64,000 nucleotides of DNA, taken from Nannocystis pusilla (GTDB lineage: Bacteria > Myxococcota_A > Polyangia > Nannocystales > Nannocystaceae). Made by a program: the position numbers and the translations under genes. Below are positions 63,832-64,000 of this stretch, in pieces (the first letter of the stretch is position 1; every line of letters starts with the position of its first letter). Under the pieces are notes generated by a model that saw nothing but the letters and a program-made list of their open reading frames with translations, was not told the origin of the DNA and searched no databases. The DNA lies in the NCBI RefSeq assembly GCF_026626665.1, contig NZ_JAPNKE010000002.1, positions 9,320,001 to 9,384,000 on the forward strand. Reading direction: 5' to 3'.

Positions 63832-64000
63832 TCAGGTGACCAGGGCCCAGATCGCCATATAGTGGACCAGGGCGGCGCTGAACACGAAGACGTGGAACAG
63901 CTCGTGGTATCCGAACACCAGCGGGGCCGGATTGGGCCAGCGCAGCGCGTAGATCACCGCGCCGCAGACATAGAGCAATCCGCCGGTGGCGAACAGCAGG
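63832..64000 (-). CDS. Hemolysin III / TrhA-family membrane protein, C-terminus only
   Basis: Only the last 56 codons lie in the window. LLFATGGLLYVCGAVIYALR is a membrane helix; WPNPAPLVFGYHELFHVFVF carries the conserved YHE-x-FH metal-site histidines; AALVHYMAIWALVT is the last helix. These match the C-terminus of the hemolysin III (TrhA, PAQR-like) family. The gene starts beyond the right edge. Confidence 0.75.
   Translation of the reverse strand, partial: LLFATGGLLYVCGAVIYALRWPNPAPLVFGYHELFHVFVFSAALVHYMAIWALVT

Overview
The window is very GC-rich (codon third positions almost all G/C). Its content points to a myxobacterium, most likely the Nannocystis/Plesiocystis side of Myxococcota (inference from gene content, not from a marker gene). 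It holds six Ser/Thr protein kinases, five of them kinase-membrane anchor-TPR proteins, several Cys-rich lipoproteins with Thr/Ser/Glu-rich linkers, two ADYC-type lipoproteins plus a decayed third, an IgGFc-binding-like lipoprotein, a caspase-like protease next to an ECF sigma factor, and hybrid sensor proteins. No rRNA, tRNA, CRISPR array, IS element or phage gene was recognised.

Layout. 1-5.6 kb: LysM envelope protein (cut by the left edge), DUF459-like SGNH lipoprotein, PDZ membrane protein, FAD oxidoreductase, Cys-rich lipoprotein, ribonuclease HI. 5.6-16 kb: 84-bp tandem repeat, XRE-cupin regulator, histidine phosphatase, MBL-fold hydrolase, a non-RD kinase fused to a cyclic-nucleotide domain, DoxX-like membrane protein, kinase-TPR protein, and a cytochrome/PHM-like copper enzyme. 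16-26 kb: a coupled sigma factor / membrane DUF4384-like / caspase operon, a Cys-rich lipoprotein, an adenylate cyclase, an IgGFc-binding-like lipoprotein and a double-VOC lipoprotein. 26-32 kb: a minus-strand operon (unknown protein, MerR-TPR, GH3-like) divergent from glutathione synthetase and a Cys-tailed sigma factor, then an ECF sigma factor. 32-40 kb: two translationally coupled kinase-TPR genes and a GAF histidine kinase. 40.4-42.5 kb: a distinctly lower-GC islet with one XRE-Rossmannoid gene. 42.7-47.9 kb: glyoxylate shunt (ScfR/RamB-like regulator, malate synthase, isocitrate lyase) and a tiny Fis-like protein. 48-64 kb: an alpha/beta-hydrolase-ThDP enzyme fusion, kinase-TPR proteins, ADYC lipoproteins, a ring-opening amidohydrolase with a ureidoglycolate-lyase-like partner, a PAS histidine kinase, a DUF4142 lipoprotein and the start of a hemolysin III-type protein at the right edge.

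Two features run through the whole window. First, a dispersed family of short palindromes (core TGTCC-four bases-GGACA, arms 5-10 bp) sits mainly at gene ends; seven of the eight convergent gene pairs have at least one between their stop codons. Diverged copies keep their pairing, so they look like selected hairpins, probably bidirectional terminators or a mobile REP-like element. Second, about twenty genes need a single-base correction to be read through, often at a G or C run that seems one base short. I treat these as sequence errors unless shown otherwise and give the corrected gene extents. In those genes the stated coordinates span both frames.

The best candidates for something undescribed are the palindrome family, the lower-GC XRE-Rossmannoid gene with its perfect inverted-repeat operator, the MerR/GH3-like operon with a dyad placed exactly in its promoter spacer, and the sigma/caspase/beta-barrel operon.
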